Assembly: GCA_016303095.1 (NCBI GenBank)
Contig: JAEDMH010000124.1
Span: forward strand, 1-6,661
Direction: 5' to 3'
DNA length: 6,661 nt
From: Lentisphaeria bacterium
Lineage (GTDB): Bacteria > Verrucomicrobiota > Lentisphaeria > Oligosphaerales > Oligosphaeraceae
The position numbers were made by a program, and so were the translations under genes. Positions 5,925 through 6,661 of this stretch are shown piece after piece. A model generated the notes under the pieces. The model saw nothing but the letters and a program-made list of their open reading frames with translations. It was not told the DNA's origin and ran no database searches. Numbering within the stretch: the stretch's first letter is position 1; each line of letters starts with the position of its first letter.

Positions 5925-5964
5925 GGATGTTATAAGTTATTGCAAATAAATTAGTTATGATTTT
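5925..5964 (-). promoter_or_regulatory. AT-rich gap with possible promoter for the lipoprotein gene
   Basis: A 40-bp strongly AT-rich island in GC-rich surroundings. Minus-strand TATAAC (5934-5929) lies only 4 bp before the ATG at 5924, so transcription from it would give a nearly leaderless mRNA. The -35 match is poor. The hexamer AGTTAT occurs twice on the plus strand (5935-5940 and 5953-5958). There is no hairpin terminator for the upstream gene. Confidence 0.3.
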
Positions 5965-6372
5965 TCAAGGACGCTTTCGCATAAAGTCGACGCACCCATC
6001 CATGGGCTCCGTGTCCCGATGGTGGAGATGACAACGGCTGAGAAAGGGACCAGACAGGTAGTGCATGCAATTCCGGCAAAAGGAAGAAACTCCCTCTTGC
6101 AACACCGCCCCGCAGGAGGCTCTCTGACCATCGCCAAAAAGGTCGTCCAGCAAAAGATCATCCGACTTCCGTTCAGAGACACCGGCGGAAACACCCCCTT
6201 GGACAGATGGCGCACCAGGAAGTTCCTTCCCGCAGAAGGTACACACCCATCGACGCTCGTCCCCAAACAAATCATCCCCACACAAGGCCCAACGCCCACA
6301 GGTGCTCATGCCACAATGGGGACAGACAACCTCCTTTGCTCTTGCCTCAGACCACTTCTCAGGATTTCCCAT
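5965..6372 (-). CDS. Small Cys-rich zinc-ribbon-like protein of unknown function
   Basis: 135 residues, cytoplasmic by appearance (no signal or membrane segment). The N-terminal half has CPHCG (17-21) and CTFCG (44-48), a two-knuckle spacing typical of zinc ribbons, with extra Cys25 and Cys31 between. The C-terminal half has CRNC (99-102), then C114, H117 or H118 and C127, ending in CVDF. The C-x2-C...C...C-x2-F layout is common in small uncharacterised metal-binding proteins. The stretch DDLFGD occurs twice (33-38 and 76-81), each followed by an Arg and a Cys. The start at 6372 is set by AAGGAG four bases upstream, the best Shine-Dalgarno in the window; the same frame runs open to 6540 but lacks any such site there. 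Zinc binding is likely; the role (regulator, nucleic-acid or protein binding) is unknown. Confidence 0.7.
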   Translation of the reverse strand: MGNPEKWSEARAKEVVCPHCGMSTCGRWALCGDDLFGDERRWVCTFCGKELPGAPSVQGGVSAGVSERKSDDLLLDDLFGDGQRASCGAVLQEGVSSFCRNCMHYLSGPFLSRCHLHHRDTEPMDGCVDFMRKRP

Positions 6373-6376
6373 TCTG

Positions 6377-6382
6377 CTCCTT
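6377..6382 (-). promoter_or_regulatory. Shine-Dalgarno site deciding the zinc-ribbon start
   Basis: AAGGAG on the minus strand, followed by CAGA and ATG at 6372. It favours this start over the in-frame ATG at 6540, which has no such site. Confidence 0.75.
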
Positions 6383-6394
6383 TCCTTAATCCAA

Positions 6395-6422
6395 AATATG
6401 TCACTCTCCTCAGAAGACCCAA
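6395..6422 (-). promoter_or_regulatory. Candidate promoter for the zinc-ribbon gene
   Basis: Minus-strand TTGGGT (6422-6417), 16-bp spacer, CATATT (6400-6395). Each box has mismatches to the sigma-70 consensus. The predicted start of transcription would be near 6388, just ahead of the AAGGAG at 6382-6377. Confidence 0.3.
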
Positions 6423-6584
6423 GCCCCCAAAGAGAAGGAAAAACAAAAAACAACAAAGATACGCCCTCAAAGTAATGCGACTTTCCTGCTTTTCCCCCAA
6501 TCATCCCCACGGGACACCAAAATCCCTCAAAGCGTCGCATAATGCATGCTATGGGCGAATTTGAGAAAGAGAACTAGGGGAAGA

Positions 6585-6620
6585 ATCCAGAAATCTAGAA
6601 ATCCAGGGATCTAGAAATCT
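6585..6620. repeat. Tandem 16-bp direct repeat
   Basis: Unit ATCCAGaaATCTAGAA (6585-6600) is followed directly by ATCCAGggATCTAGAA (6601-6616) and a partial ATCT. The two full units match at 14 of 16 positions. Each contains the 6-bp palindrome TCTAGA, so the centres of dyad are 16 bp apart. It is non-coding and lies at the far upstream end of the zinc-ribbon gene region. Confidence 0.8.
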
Positions 6621-6628
6621 CTCCCCGG

Positions 6629-6657
6629 GGCGGGACGTGCGGGCAGCACGGACCGCC
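6629..6657 (+). other. GC-rich hairpin at right edge of window
   Basis: GGCGG (6629-6633), GA, CGTGC (6636-6640), loop GGGCA, GCACG (6646-6650), GA, CCGCC (6653-6657). The two 5-bp stems are perfect, and the symmetric GA/GA step between them could form tandem sheared G-A pairs if the plus strand is transcribed. There is no U-tract in view. It may be the start of a structured RNA, a terminator part or a protein-binding dyad; the window ends too soon to tell. Confidence 0.45.
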
Positions 6658-6661
6658 TCTC

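Larger units (their letters stand above)
6373..6661. other. Non-coding region upstream of the zinc-ribbon gene
   Basis: 289 bp without a convincing gene and visibly less GC-rich than the pgk-tpiA segment. It contains the candidate promoter, two copies of CCCTCAAAG exactly 60 bp apart (6464-6472, 6524-6532), the tandem 16-bp repeat and the edge hairpin. Confidence 0.55.

Noticed and set aside
6373..6540. Extended start of the zinc-ribbon gene at 6540
   Set aside because: No Shine-Dalgarno at 6540, and the extra 56 residues look like translated promoter region. The ATG at 6372 has AAGGAG at close spacing.
6585..6620. CRISPR array
   Set aside because: The repeat units are directly abutting with no spacers and only two copies, and no cas genes are in view.

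Overview
This window comes from a GC-rich bacterial chromosome. Every gene I can support lies on the minus strand, so the transcriptional order runs from high to low coordinates. The paired pgk and tpiA genes, a Pgk with a Lys/Glu-rich insert, and poor Shine-Dalgarno signals at several starts would fit a member of the PVC group such as Verrucomicrobiota or Lentisphaerota. That placement is an inference, because no rRNA or other marker is present.

Right end (6661 to 5925): a less GC-rich non-coding stretch carries a tandem 16-bp repeat and a hairpin at the window edge. It leads into a small Cys-rich zinc-ribbon-like gene (5965-6372) with a very good Shine-Dalgarno site. A 40-bp AT-rich gap separates this from a lipoprotein gene (5076-5924). 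The C-terminal WNDYREG...EP motif of that lipoprotein recalls GH71/GH99-type glycosidases.

Centre (5075 to 2376): a 234-bp leader with a possible promoter precedes pgk (3570-4841). A 159-bp intergenic region full of hairpins follows, then tpiA (2628-3410), then a 3' UTR ending in a clear Rho-independent terminator. These two enzymes carry out glycolytic/gluconeogenic triose-phosphate steps and are very probably one transcription unit. The TpiA is unusual in having a CNGGCGCCC cluster and a CPVC motif.

Left end (2375 to 1): an ECF-type RNA polymerase sigma factor (1764-2375) is followed by a single-pass membrane protein (826-1767, or from 1671) that is probably its anti-sigma factor. A strong terminator comes next (747-789). 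Immediately after it is a membrane-anchored M48-type metallopeptidase with a visible HELAH motif (1-719), truncated by the left edge. Sigma factor, membrane regulator and membrane protease next to each other suggest an envelope-sensing module. No part of that idea is proven by sequence alone.
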